29,379 nt of DNA from JAGTRB01 sp037439685. GTDB taxonomy: Archaea > Thermoproteota > Bathyarchaeia > TCS64. Under the pieces are notes generated by a model. That model saw nothing but the letters and a program-made list of their open reading frames with translations. It did no database searches and was not told the DNA's origin. The position numbers and the translations under genes were made by a program. The stretch spans positions 1 to 29,379 of the forward strand of contig JBBIVO010000016.1 in NCBI GenBank assembly GCA_037439685.1, read 5' to 3'. How positions within the stretch are numbered: the stretch's first letter is position 1; each line of letters opens with the position of its first letter. Of the stretch, positions 7,778-15,938 are shown piece by piece.

Positions 7778-9222
7778 ATGAGCATCCCCATCAAGCAAGT
7801 TGAAGAGCTTGTCTGGGAGATACCTAAGGGCACCGATCCTAGGATGAGGGTTCCGGCGAGGATCTACGCCGACAGAGAGCTTCTGGAGATGATGAAGAGG
7901 GATGAGACCCTTAAACAGACGGTTAATATGACCTACCTCCCTGGGATCCTGAAGTACGCCATCACCCTCCCAGACGGCCATCAGGGATACGNNNNNNNNN
8001 NNNNNNNNNNNNNNNCGACGAGGAGGAGGGGGTAATATCCCCTGGGGGGGTCGGATACGACATAAACTGCGGGGTGAACCTGATGAGGACGGATATGAGG
8101 TATGAAGAGGTCAAGCCTAAACTGAGCGAGCTGATAGACAGGATATTCAGGCTGGTTCCATCCGGGGTAGGCGTCGGGAGCAAGCTCCGCCTCTCGGTAA
8201 TGGAGCAGGACCGGGCTGTCATGGAAGGTGTCAAGTGGGCCATAGAGCGGGGCTATGGATGGCCAGAAGACGCGGAGCACATGGAGGACTTCGGCCGCAT
8301 GGGAGAGGCAAACCCGGAAAGGGTCTCGAGCAAGGCTAAGCAGAGGGGCTTAAGCCAGCTTGGAACCCTGGGAGCCGGAAACCACTTCCTAGAGGTCGCT
8401 AGGGTAAGGGAGATCTACGACCCTGCGACCGCAAAAACCTTCGGCGTAACCGAGCTCGACCAGGTGATAGTCTGGGTCCACACGGGTTCGAGGGGCTACG
8501 GCCACCAGATCGCCAGCGACTACATAAGGGTTATGGATAGGGCCGTAAGCAGATACGGGATAAATATCCCTGACAGGGAGCTGGGCTGCGCACCGGTGAA
8601 GAGCAGAGAGGCCGAGGACTACTTCCAGGCCATGGCATGCGCCATAAACTGGGCCTTCATCAACAGGCATATAATAACCCACCTCGTCAGGCAGGCATTC
8701 CAAGAGACCTTCAAGAGGGACGCGGAGGATCTCGGCATGAGGCTCGTCTACAGCATGACCCATAACACGGCGAAGAGGGAGGAGCACACGATAGAGGGGG
8801 TAAGAAGGAGGGTCGTCGTCCACAGGAAGGGGGCCTCAAGGGCCTTCGGGCCGGGGAGGGAGGGCCTCCCCAGGGACTACGTGGAGGTTGGCCAGCCCGT
8901 CCTCCTAGTTGGAACTATGGGGACGGCGAGCTACCTCCTCGTGGGGACGGAGAAGGGGGAGGGCCTATCCTTCGCAAGCACTGCCCACGGGGCCGGGAGG
9001 GTGATGTCGAGGGCCGGGGCCAAGAGGCACTACACGAGCAGGGAGATAGTCACAAACCTAAAGAAGAGGGGGATAGAGATCAGGGCGGCGAGCGACGAGG
9101 TGGTTGAGGAGGAGGCCCCAGAGAGCTACAAGGACATCCACAGGGTAGCCGAGGTAAGCCACAGGGTAGGGATAGGCAGGAAGGTGATGATGGCGACCCC
9201 AATAGCCGTCGCGAAGGGCTAA
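7778..9222 (+). CDS. rtcB: RNA-splicing ligase RtcB (gap inside)
   Basis: Joins 2',3'-cyclic-phosphate and 5'-OH RNA ends, chiefly in tRNA splicing, through a GMP-histidine intermediate with Mn2+. Family landmarks run in order: LPDGHQGY, PGGVGYDINCGV (metal Cys), GAGNHFLE near 8372 (Asn, His, Glu), VHTGSRG (His), MTHNTAKRE (His) and AHGAGRVMSR near 8985, whose His is the guanylylated residue in characterised RtcB. The length is about 481 aa, the same as Pyrococcus RtcB. The 24-N gap falls in the segment that reads GFPIGGVAAF in relatives; 26 nt are present where about 30 are expected, so the gap is probably about four bases too short. A single gene, divergent from a winged-helix regulator. 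No archease gene is visible nearby. Confidence 0.97.
7992..8015. other. Assembly gap (24 N) in rtcB
   Basis: The run lies between DGHQGY and the DEEEGVISPGG strand. Flanking frames disagree at 24 bases; the conserved family text predicts 28. Confidence 0.98.
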
Positions 9223-9276
9223 ACCAAGACAAACAGAAATAGTTTTAGGGTCTCTCATAACGATACCTAGGGCAGA

Positions 9277-9996
9277 TTGTCCCAACATGAGAAGGGGAGC
9301 AGGTTAAGCCCAAGCCTCTGGTTCACCCTTTATCACCTCCTCACCCGGGGGGCTGGAGCCCGCCCCATCAGGATATCGACGAGCAGCCTCTCTAAAGGCC
9401 TCGGATACTCCCAGCAGAGCGCCTCCAGGCATCTGAGGCTGCTTGAGGAACTGGGCCTCCTCACGAGGCGGATAGGAGCGGATGGAAGCGTATTGAAGAT
9501 AACCGAGAGTGGTTTAAACGCCTTGGCCGAGGTATACGACGCCTTGAAGAGGCACATGGAGGGGATGGAGGCTGAGGCGTTCGTCTTCGAGGGCAGGGTC
9601 TTCAGCGGCCTCTATGAGGGAGCCTACTACCTCTCATTGCCCGGGTACAGGGCCCAGATAAAGGAGAGGCTTGGCTTCGACCCATACCCTGGAACCCTAA
9701 ACCTGAGGATAAGTGAAGAGGATGTGGAGAGGCGGAGGAGGCTTGAGCGCCTCCCATCGATCCGCATAGAGGGGTTCATGGATATGGGGCGAGGGTTTGG
9801 AGGAGCCCGATGCTACCCCCTGATCGTGAATGAAGAGGTTGAAGGGGCGCTAATAATCGCGGACAGGTCCTCCTATGAGAAGGATGTGATGGAGGTAATA
9901 TCCTCTGTCTACCTCAGGGGGCACTTCTCCCTTAAAGATGGGGACTGGGTCAGGATAAGGATCTCCAATCCTCAACGATCCTCCTCTTTATCTTAG
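9277..9996 (+). CDS. ribK: CTP-dependent riboflavin kinase fused to a winged-helix domain (RbkR type)
   Basis: 239 aa. Residues about 10-90 form a winged helix (LSKGLGYSQQSASRHLRLLEELGLLTRR). Residues about 98-232 are the archaeal DUF120 riboflavin kinase, with EGRVFSGLYEGAYYLS, GFDPYPGTLNLR (133-144) and GGARCYPLIV. The kinase makes FMN from riboflavin using CTP. In characterised archaeal RbkR proteins the same architecture also represses riboflavin genes, so dual function is likely here; no obvious operator was identified. The start is TTG 9277: the nearby ATG at 9287 is out of frame and the usable in-frame starts are few. Its 3' end overlaps the convergent FAD synthase gene by 47 bp, so the two steps from riboflavin to FAD are encoded tail to tail. 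Confidence 0.92.
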   Translation: MSQHEKGSRLSPSLWFTLYHLLTRGAGARPIRISTSSLSKGLGYSQQSASRHLRLLEELGLLTRRIGADGSVLKITESGLNALAEVYDALKRHMEGMEAEAFVFEGRVFSGLYEGAYYLSLPGYRAQIKERLGFDPYPGTLNLRISEEDVERRRRLERLPSIRIEGFMDMGRGFGGARCYPLIVNEEVEGALIIADRSSYEKDVMEVISSVYLRGHFSLKDGDWVRIRISNPQRSSSLS

Positions 9997-10408
9997 AGGA
10001 GCTGTTCAGCTCCTCATCGCCGAACCTTCCGATCCTCTCAACCCTCAGGTTTAAACCCCTCTCTCGAACTATCCTTATAACCTCTCTCTCTATATCCTCC
10101 TGGTCGTACCCTACCGCTATGATATCCGGCCTCACCTTATCTATAACCGTCTCGAGGTTCATATCCTCATAGCCTAGGAGGGCCTCATCCACTACCTTCA
10201 AGGCCTCAACCAGTGCTCTACGCTGATCTTCTGGGATGACGGGCCTCCTACCCTTAAGCCTAAGGACGGTCTCGTCCCTGGCCACTATAACCACAAGCCT
10301 GGAGTCAGGTCCTCCGAGCCTCTTCGCCTCCTCCAGAAACCTTATATGGCCGTAGTGGAGCAGGTCGAACGCCCCTGAGGCGAGCACCACGGTCATACAC
10401 CCATCCAT
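9950..10408 (-). CDS. ribL: Archaeal FAD synthase (FMN adenylyltransferase) RibL
   Basis: 152 aa nucleotidyltransferase of the cytidylyltransferase-like superfamily. GAFDLLHYGH (H18-x-G-H21) is the nucleotide-binding HxGH signature. VVIVARDETVLRLKGRRPVIPEDQR and EALKVVDEALLG match the RibL group, and the C-terminal SSSKIKRRI supplies the second catalytic motif. The enzyme transfers AMP from ATP to FMN to give FAD. ATG 10408 follows AAAGGATGG, and a TATA-like CATTAAATG lies about 22 bp upstream; an in-frame ATG at 10396 is an alternative. The neighbouring riboflavin kinase makes its substrate. A glycerol-3-phosphate cytidylyltransferase is the main alternative reading, but the ARDETVLRLKGR stretch and the location favour RibL. 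Confidence 0.9.
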   Translation of the reverse strand: MDGCMTVVLASGAFDLLHYGHIRFLEEAKRLGGPDSRLVVIVARDETVLRLKGRRPVIPEDQRRALVEALKVVDEALLGYEDMNLETVIDKVRPDIIAVGYDQEDIEREVIRIVRERGLNLRVERIGRFGDEELNSSSKIKRRIVEDWRSLS

Positions 10409-10560
10409 CCTTTAAGAGCCTAAACATTTAATGAAGGGTGCTCCTGAATAAAATACTAGAGCAGACTTCGTATAGGCCTTAAGATATCTCCATGCAAGAC
10501 AGGCCGACTTCGCCTAGAGGGGCCCTGCGGCCGCTTTATGGGTTTCATCCCCCTTGAAGT

Positions 10561-11526
10561 TCATGGAAGCCCCTCTTTTAATATCCCTTTTACTGTTAGT
10601 CTCACCGCCTCTTCGCTGCCATATCTGGGGCTCCACCCCTTCGAATTGAGCCTACTGATATCGAGGAGCATATTCTTCACATCCCCTATCCAGCCCCTTC
10701 CTCCTTCAACGCCGCCCGTTACTTTAAGGACCACTTTCTCCAGGCCCAGCTCCTCAGCCACTATCCTCGCTATGGTTAGGACATCGATCTGGTCCCTCGA
10801 GCCGACGTTGTAGACCTCGACCCGTCGGGCAGGGGGGCCTCCTAGTCCGAGGAGCAAGGCCTCCACGCAGTCCTCTATATAGAGGTATGATTTTGCCTGG
10901 GATCCATCCCCTAGGATCTCCACCTCATGGGGGTTCTCTCTCAGCTTTCTAACGAAGTCTACCACCACCCCCTGCCTGCTCCTAGGCCCAATCACGTTAG
11001 CCAAGCGGAATATCAGCGCATCGAAGCCGTAGCTCTTGGCATAGGCGTTTATGAGGGCCTCACATGCAAGTTTGCTTGCTCCATATACCGAGATGGGCGT
11101 CGGGTTTGGGCAGTCCTCAGGCGTCGGGGTCTCGGCCTCCCCATAAACCGTCGAGGATGAGGTGAAGGCGAGCCTCCCCCTCCAACCCCTAAGCCTGATG
11201 GCCTCGAGGAGGTTGAAGGTCGCTTGAATATTATTCCTGAAATGGGCTGACGGGTTGGCCGAGCCAACCCTGACCTCCGGGTCAGCAGCCAAGTGGTAGA
11301 CCAGATCGCATCCTTCGAGGAGGCTTAAAACCTCGGTTTGGTTCAGGAGGTCGCCTTGGATGAACCGGAACCTTGGATGGGAGAGCCACCTGGATATATT
11401 CTCCCTTCTTCCACCGGAAAGGTTGTCGAAGGCGACGACCTCTAGCCCAAGCCTCATCAAAGAGTCGACTAGGTGGCTGCCGATGAAGCCAGCTCCTCCG
11501 GTGACGAGGACCCTCTCCCCCATCAT
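10561..11526 (-). CDS. NAD-dependent sugar-nucleotide epimerase/dehydratase (UDP-glucose 4-epimerase-like)
   Basis: 321 aa extended short-chain dehydrogenase. TGGAGFIGSH near residues 9-18 gives the NAD-binding GxxGxxG (G10, G13, G16). HLAADPEV follows the second Rossmann strand, FTSSSTVYG carries the catalytic Ser/Thr, and VYGASK supplies Tyr148 and Lys152. The later ANVIGPRSR and SYLYIEDCVEA are typical of GalE-like archaeal epimerases. It probably interconverts UDP-glucose and UDP-galactose, or another NDP-sugar pair, for glycan synthesis; substrate is inferred. The start is ATG 11526 or the adjacent ATG 11523, behind a GGAGGAT. The neighbours are not glycan genes, but a glycosyltransferase locus lies about 9 kb to the right. 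Confidence 0.9.
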   Translation of the reverse strand: MMGERVLVTGGAGFIGSHLVDSLMRLGLEVVAFDNLSGGRRENISRWLSHPRFRFIQGDLLNQTEVLSLLEGCDLVYHLAADPEVRVGSANPSAHFRNNIQATFNLLEAIRLRGWRGRLAFTSSSTVYGEAETPTPEDCPNPTPISVYGASKLACEALINAYAKSYGFDALIFRLANVIGPRSRQGVVVDFVRKLRENPHEVEILGDGSQAKSYLYIEDCVEALLLGLGGPPARRVEVYNVGSRDQIDVLTIARIVAEELGLEKVVLKVTGGVEGGRGWIGDVKNMLLDISRLNSKGWSPRYGSEEAVRLTVKGILKEGLP

Positions 11527-11708
11527 GGAGAGATCCTCCCCCTCTCCCTTTAAGAATTATCCCGTGAGTCTCATCCCATCAGCCCCTCCAGGCCAAGTGG
11601 CATCCTCTACCCCTTTGATGATCCTTAAACCTAGAGATAAGGTGTATATTTTCGGCCTAAGGGTATCTCCCTATATCAGGCGTATTGATTCATTAAAGGG
11701 ATATAGGG

Positions 11709-12695
11709 TTAATGTAAAACTTCTTTGAATACTCTTAGGAAGTTCTCTCCTAATATCTTCTTCACATCTCTCTCAGAGTAGCCTCTCTTGATCAGTTCTC
11801 CTGTGATGTTCGGCATCTTGGAGGCGTCCTCAAGCCCCTCTGGCGTCGCACCTATACCGTCGAAGTCTGAGCCTAGGCCTACATGGTCGGATCCGACCAG
11901 CTCGACCACGCGGTCTATGTGGTCGACGAGCCGTTCCACCGTGGCCTTCCCCTCGCAGACGAATGAGGGATAGAAGTTCACCCCTACGACGCCACCCCTG
12001 CTCGCGATGGCCCTTATCATCTCGTCGGTCAGGTTCCTGGGGTGGTCGCAGAGGGCCCTGCAGTTCGAGTGGGAGGCTATGAAGGGGCCCTCCTTCAACT
12101 CTACGACGTCCCAGAAGCAGCTGTCGCTGAGGTGGGAGACGTCATAGACTATGCCGAGGCGCTCCATCTCCCTCAAGGCCTCTACCCCCGCCTCTGTCAG
12201 CCTCCCCTCAGCCCTCTTAGAGCCTACCCCGTCCGCGAAGGGGTTACGCCAGTTCCAGGTTAGGCTGGCCATCCTCACCCCAAGCCTATGGAATATCCTG
12301 AGGAGGGTGGGGTCGCCCATGAGGGGTTCAGCCCCCTCCAGAGATAGGATGGCCGCGATCCTGCCCCTCTCAACGGCCTTTATAATATCCTCGAAGCTTT
12401 GGGCGAGGGTTACCGCCTCGTTTGAGGCGCACTCCCGGTTGAATGCCTCTATCATCCTGAGGGCTGTCCGAAGGGCCCATGGCTCCCCCTCCTGCCTGGC
12501 GGTGTATATAGCGAAGACCTGGCAGTCGACCCCTCCCTCCATCAGCCTTGGGAGGTCTACATGCCCCTTCTCGCTCCTCTCGCCGAGCCTTCTGGCCTCC
12601 CTTCCCCCCTCGGGGAAGAGGTGCATCAATGTGTCGCAGTGGGAGTCAACCACGATCGCCTCCCTGTGGATCTCTAAAGGAGATTTCCTCCCCAT
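11709..12695 (-). CDS. Membrane-dipeptidase-type (peptidase M19) zinc dipeptidase
   Basis: About 328 aa. Renal dipeptidase landmarks appear in order: DSHCDT (H19 and D21, zinc ligands), LSLEGAEPL (bridging Glu120), YDVSHLSD (H188), ASHSNCRAL (H209), CDHPRNLTDEMI, and GSDFDGIG (Asp) near the C-terminus. M19 enzymes cleave dipeptides, including ones with a D-residue at the C-terminus. No signal peptide is visible, so it should be cytoplasmic. I chose ATG 12695 because AAAGGTGAT sits a few bases upstream, a strong match to the 16S 3' end; the GTG at 12704 lies inside that ribosome site. The enzyme fits the peptide/N-acyl-amino-acid hydrolase theme of the window. Confidence 0.92.
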   Translation of the reverse strand: MGRKSPLEIHREAIVVDSHCDTLMHLFPEGGREARRLGERSEKGHVDLPRLMEGGVDCQVFAIYTARQEGEPWALRTALRMIEAFNRECASNEAVTLAQSFEDIIKAVERGRIAAILSLEGAEPLMGDPTLLRIFHRLGVRMASLTWNWRNPFADGVGSKRAEGRLTEAGVEALREMERLGIVYDVSHLSDSCFWDVVELKEGPFIASHSNCRALCDHPRNLTDEMIRAIASRGGVVGVNFYPSFVCEGKATVERLVDHIDRVVELVGSDHVGLGSDFDGIGATPEGLEDASKMPNITGELIKRGYSERDVKKILGENFLRVFKEVLH

Positions 12696-12699
12696 TAAT

Positions 12700-12708
12700 A
12701 TCACCTTT
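12700..12708 (-). promoter_or_regulatory. Strong Shine-Dalgarno deciding the dipeptidase start
   Basis: On the minus strand AAAGGTGAT precedes ATG 12695 by four bases. It matches the archaeal anti-SD core over seven positions, which is notable in a window where most first genes look leaderless. Confidence 0.6.
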
Positions 12709-13092
12709 AAAGATCATATCTAAAAAGATAAACTTTTTACTTATTCAACTAGTTCCCATCAGCGAATTTGTCGACCGTAAATGGGTTCTTCGGTGGGCTG
12801 GGATTGGCAGTGGACTAGCCCATAAACAAGCTCAAGGCGCCAACCTTGGAAGCCCCTGGCTGACACCCAACCTATCGGAGCAGGTTAAAGCTGGAAAATG
12901 CCGAGGCACTGGCCAAGGGCCATCCAAAACGTCTGCAAGCGAAGAATGGTTGGCTGCTCGATCACCACCACGATGGGAGTTAGGGTTTCTTCGATCCATC
13001 AAACCCGAGCGTTTAAGCCAAAATCCGGGAAGGAGGTCTGGGACAGGTTTAAAAGCTGGTCTAAGTTAAGGCTTTAAGGTCTGAGGGCCGCC
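12709..13092. other. Hairpin-rich spacer before the SMC operon, no gene seen
   Basis: The left 50 bp are AT-rich (dipeptidase promoter). The rest is GC-richer with four consecutive short inverted repeats: TGGGCT/AGCCCA (12794-12822), CAAGG/CCTTG (12833-12848), AGCC-CCT-GGCT (12851-12861) and TGGCC-AAG-GGCCA (12910-12922). A TTTAAAA at 13048-13054 is a plausible TATA box for the SMC gene. An open frame across the region has no recognisable protein character. It may hold a small RNA or a binding region. Confidence 0.45.
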
Positions 13093-15181
13093 ATGCTGAT
13101 CCGAGAGGTTATTCTGGAGAACTTCATGTCCTACGAGTATGCGAGGGTCCCCCTTAAGCCAGGTTTAAACATCGTCGTCGGCCCCAACGGCTCCGGGAAG
13201 TCCGCCCTCCTCCAGGCCATCTGCGTCGCCTTAGGGGAGACCTATACGGAGCGGTCGAAGCGCCTGAGCGACCTCATAAGGTGGGGTGAGAAGAAGGCGA
13301 GGGTCAGCCTCCTCCTAGACAACTCGGTTAGGGAGGATGGCAGTAGGCCTATCCCCCAATTCGAGTCCGACGTGATCCGCCTCTCTAGGACCCTGAGGAG
13401 GGACGGCAGGTACAGCTTCCAGATAAACCAGAGGGGGGCTCAGAAGCAGGAGGTGGTAGAGATCCTCAGACGCTTGGGCTTCGACCCTGAGAATGTGCTG
13501 ATAATAATGCATCAGAATGTGGCTGAGGCCTTCGCCGCCATCTCCCCCCAGGAGAGGCTTAAGGGGTTGGAGGAGGCCGTCGGATTCCAGTCCTTCAGGG
13601 CCGATGTCATGGAGGCCAGGAGGAGGCTGAGCGGTATCCTCAGCGAGGAGGAGAGCCTAAACCAGCTCCTCGAAAGGTCAAGGGAGACCCTGAACCACTG
13701 GAGGGGGCAGTATGAGAGGCTCAAGGATAAGAGGAGGCTTCAGACCCGCCTAGTCTTCCTCCAGAGGGAGATGGCATGGAGTAGGGTCGCAGAGCTCGAG
13801 GAGGCGAGGAGGAGGCTTGAGGAGAGTGTCGAAGCAGCCCTTGAGGCCCTGAGGAGGTGTGAGGAAGACCAGGAGCGCTATGGCCTCCAGATGATGGAGT
13901 CTAACCAGCGCCTCAAGGAGCTTAGGGGCAGGATGGCAGAGCTCATAGAGAGGCGGGTGGCCCACGAGAGGGATGTGGGGGTCTACAGGTACGCGATAAG
14001 GGAGATGAGGGATCGAATAGGCGAGATAGAGAGCATGATGAGGTCCTTCGAAGAGTGGAAGAGAAGCCTCAAGGAGGACCTCAGAGGCCTCAAGGGGAGG
14101 ATGAGGGTCGGCGCAACCCTAGATGACTACTTCAAGCTCTTCGAGGAGGTCGAGAGGAGGGAGGCCGAGTCCTACGAGGCATGGATCTCAGGGCTGAAGG
14201 TTAGGAGGGAGGAGGCTGGAAGGGAGCTCGCCTCCAAGGAGGCGAGGCTTATGGAGGCGGAGGGGGAGGCGGCGGCCGTCTTAGAGGAGCTGAGGGGGGT
14301 GGAGGCCCAGATAGATGAGGCCAGCGACCAGTACATAGAAGCTAGGATCCAAGCAGCCCTCCTGAAGGAGCGCGGGGAGGCCCTCAGGAGGAGGCTGGAG
14401 GAGCTGAGGAGGGGGGTCGATGAGGCCACTAAGAGCCTCAAAGAGGCGGAGGCGGAGGCCCTGATAAGGGGAGCCAGGGTCGAGACTGGAAGGTCCTCCG
14501 AGGAGATCCTGGCCGAGATCAGGAGGGTTGGAGGGATGCTCATGGCTATGGCTGATGTCCCGGAGGAGGCCGAGGCGATGTATGAGTCCTACTCAAAGAC
14601 GTATGGGGAGCTNNNNNNNNNNNNNNNNNNNNNNNNNNNNNNNNGTCAGGGAGAGCAGGGTCAAGGTTATGGAGGAGGTTGAGGAGAGGGTTAAGAGGTG
14701 GAGGGAGGTGACTAGAGACCTCTTGGAGGAGGTTAACCAGAGGTTTCAGGCCCTCCTATCCCGCCTCCAGGCCAGGGGAGAGGTGAGGCTCACGAACGAG
14801 ATGGATATAGAGGAGGCCGGCCTAGACCTCTACGTCGGATTTAAAGGTGGAGAGATGAGGCTCTTGGATCCCTACACCCAGAGCGGGGGGGAGAGAACCA
14901 CTGCGGTCATGGCATTCCTCCTCTCCCTACAGCAGAGGATCCTATCCCCCTTCAGGGCCGTAGACGAGTTCGACCTCCACATGGACCCTAGGAACAGGGA
15001 GGCCGTAACCGAGTTCCTATCCTCAACCCTGGAGGGGTCATCCGACCAGTACCTCGTTATAACCCCAAGCCAACTTGTCCTGAAGGGGGGCAACTCACAT
15101 ATAATAATGGTCCATAAGACGGAGGGCTCATCGAGGGTAACCCTGGTGGAGGGAGATGAGGGGGAGGGAGGCGAGGTCTGA
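13093..15181 (+). CDS. Short SMC-family ATPase with Smc5/6-like head (gap inside)
   Basis: About 695 aa. The N-terminal head has FMSYEYARV, the Walker A GPNGSGKSA (30-38), and VLIIMHQNV before the arm. Long charged heptad-like coiled coil runs from about 170 to 470. After the gap the C-terminal head shows QSGGERTTAVMAF (ABC signature), the Walker B region PFRAVDEFDLHMDPRN, and QYLVITPSQL. Both PFRxVDEfdxxMDpxN and QYxxITP resemble eukaryotic Smc5/Smc6 rather than bacterial Smc. No hinge domain is recognisable and the length is well below the 1000-1200 aa of canonical SMCs. Thirty-two Ns at 14613-14644 shift the frame, so the gap length is inexact. The expected role is DNA loop handling or repair with the two overlapping downstream genes. 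Confidence 0.85.
14613..14644. other. Assembly gap (32 N) in the SMC gene
   Basis: The run lies between the TYGEL segment and the head-proximal VRESRVKVMEE coiled coil. The frames differ by a non-multiple of three, so the true length is not 32; one fewer or two more bases would restore the frame. Confidence 0.98.
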
Positions 15182-15938
15182 GCTCCAAGGCGTAATCGAA
15201 CTCTGCAGGGCGGCCGTGGAGGGGAGGCTCGACCCCTTCGCGGTCGACGTCGAGTATGTGCTCTTGGTCATCCGCCGGCACTATCCAAATGTGAAGGGCC
15301 TAGATGACCTCTGCCTCGACGCCACAGCCATAAGGGAGCTCTCATCGGTTCTGGAGAGGCAGAACGAGTGGATAAGGCATCAGTCCACCATCCTATACAA
15401 GGATCCATTCATATTGATCCAGCAGCTCATGAGGATCGACCTATCGGCCCTCGTGGAGGCCTTCCTATCCTCATGGCATCCGATAGTTGAGCTCGAGCAG
15501 GTCTCAGCCCCCACCCTCGCCCTCTCCCTAGCCTATTGGGGGGGCCTCCTCCCATTGAGCGAGAGGCTGGCGGAGGCCGAGGTGGAGGAGGCCGAGGCTG
15601 AGAGGAGGGGGAGGGGGGAGGCGAGGGAGTTCATCCTAGGCGAGGACTTCTCAGAGGCCCTTGAGGCCCTGTGGAGGGAGCTACTTGAGAGGGCAGGGGA
15701 GGAGATGAGGATAGACTACTGGGAATGGGTGGACGGAGGGACCTTAGAGGAGGCCCTGAGGAGGGCGTACCTAACATGCTTCCTCGTGGGCTACGGATAT
15801 GCCAGGGTGGAGCTCGATAGGCTCCAGGAGAGGGTCGAGCTGATACCCCACAGGGAGCCGAGGGCGGACCTGGCCTCCAGCGCCTCCATCCCGATATTGA
15901 TAGACCAGGAGGAGTGGAGGAGATGGCGAAGGGGTTGA
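15156..15938 (+). CDS. Kleisin-like putative SMC partner
   Basis: 260 aa, not recognised as a named family. ATG 15156 lies inside the SMC gene, 26 bp before its stop, behind GGTGGAGGGAG, implying translational coupling. The N-terminal section (VIELCRAAVEGRLDPFAVDVEYV, then alternating amphipathic helices) resembles the start of ScpA-type kleisins, where a helical region follows a xLDPxxID-like motif and contacts the SMC neck. A hydrophobic middle (ALSLAYWGG) and an acidic linker (EAEVEEAEAERRG) follow. The C-terminal 80 residues look like a winged helix (TLEEALRRAYLTCFLVGYGYARVELDRL) that could bind the SMC head. The assignment rests on gene order and this layout; it is inference. The gene overlaps the next one by 16 bp. 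Confidence 0.6.
   Translation: MRGREARSELQGVIELCRAAVEGRLDPFAVDVEYVLLVIRRHYPNVKGLDDLCLDATAIRELSSVLERQNEWIRHQSTILYKDPFILIQQLMRIDLSALVEAFLSSWHPIVELEQVSAPTLALSLAYWGGLLPLSERLAEAEVEEAEAERRGRGEAREFILGEDFSEALEALWRELLERAGEEMRIDYWEWVDGGTLEEALRRAYLTCFLVGYGYARVELDRLQERVELIPHREPRADLASSASIPILIDQEEWRRWRRG

Noticed and set aside
12826..12900. Remnant of an IS200/IS605 (TnpB) 3' end, suggested by AGCCCCTGGCT and a GSPWLTPN-like translation
   Set aside because: No TnpB motif (zinc finger, DED residues) occurs on either side, and the resemblance rests on one short hairpin.
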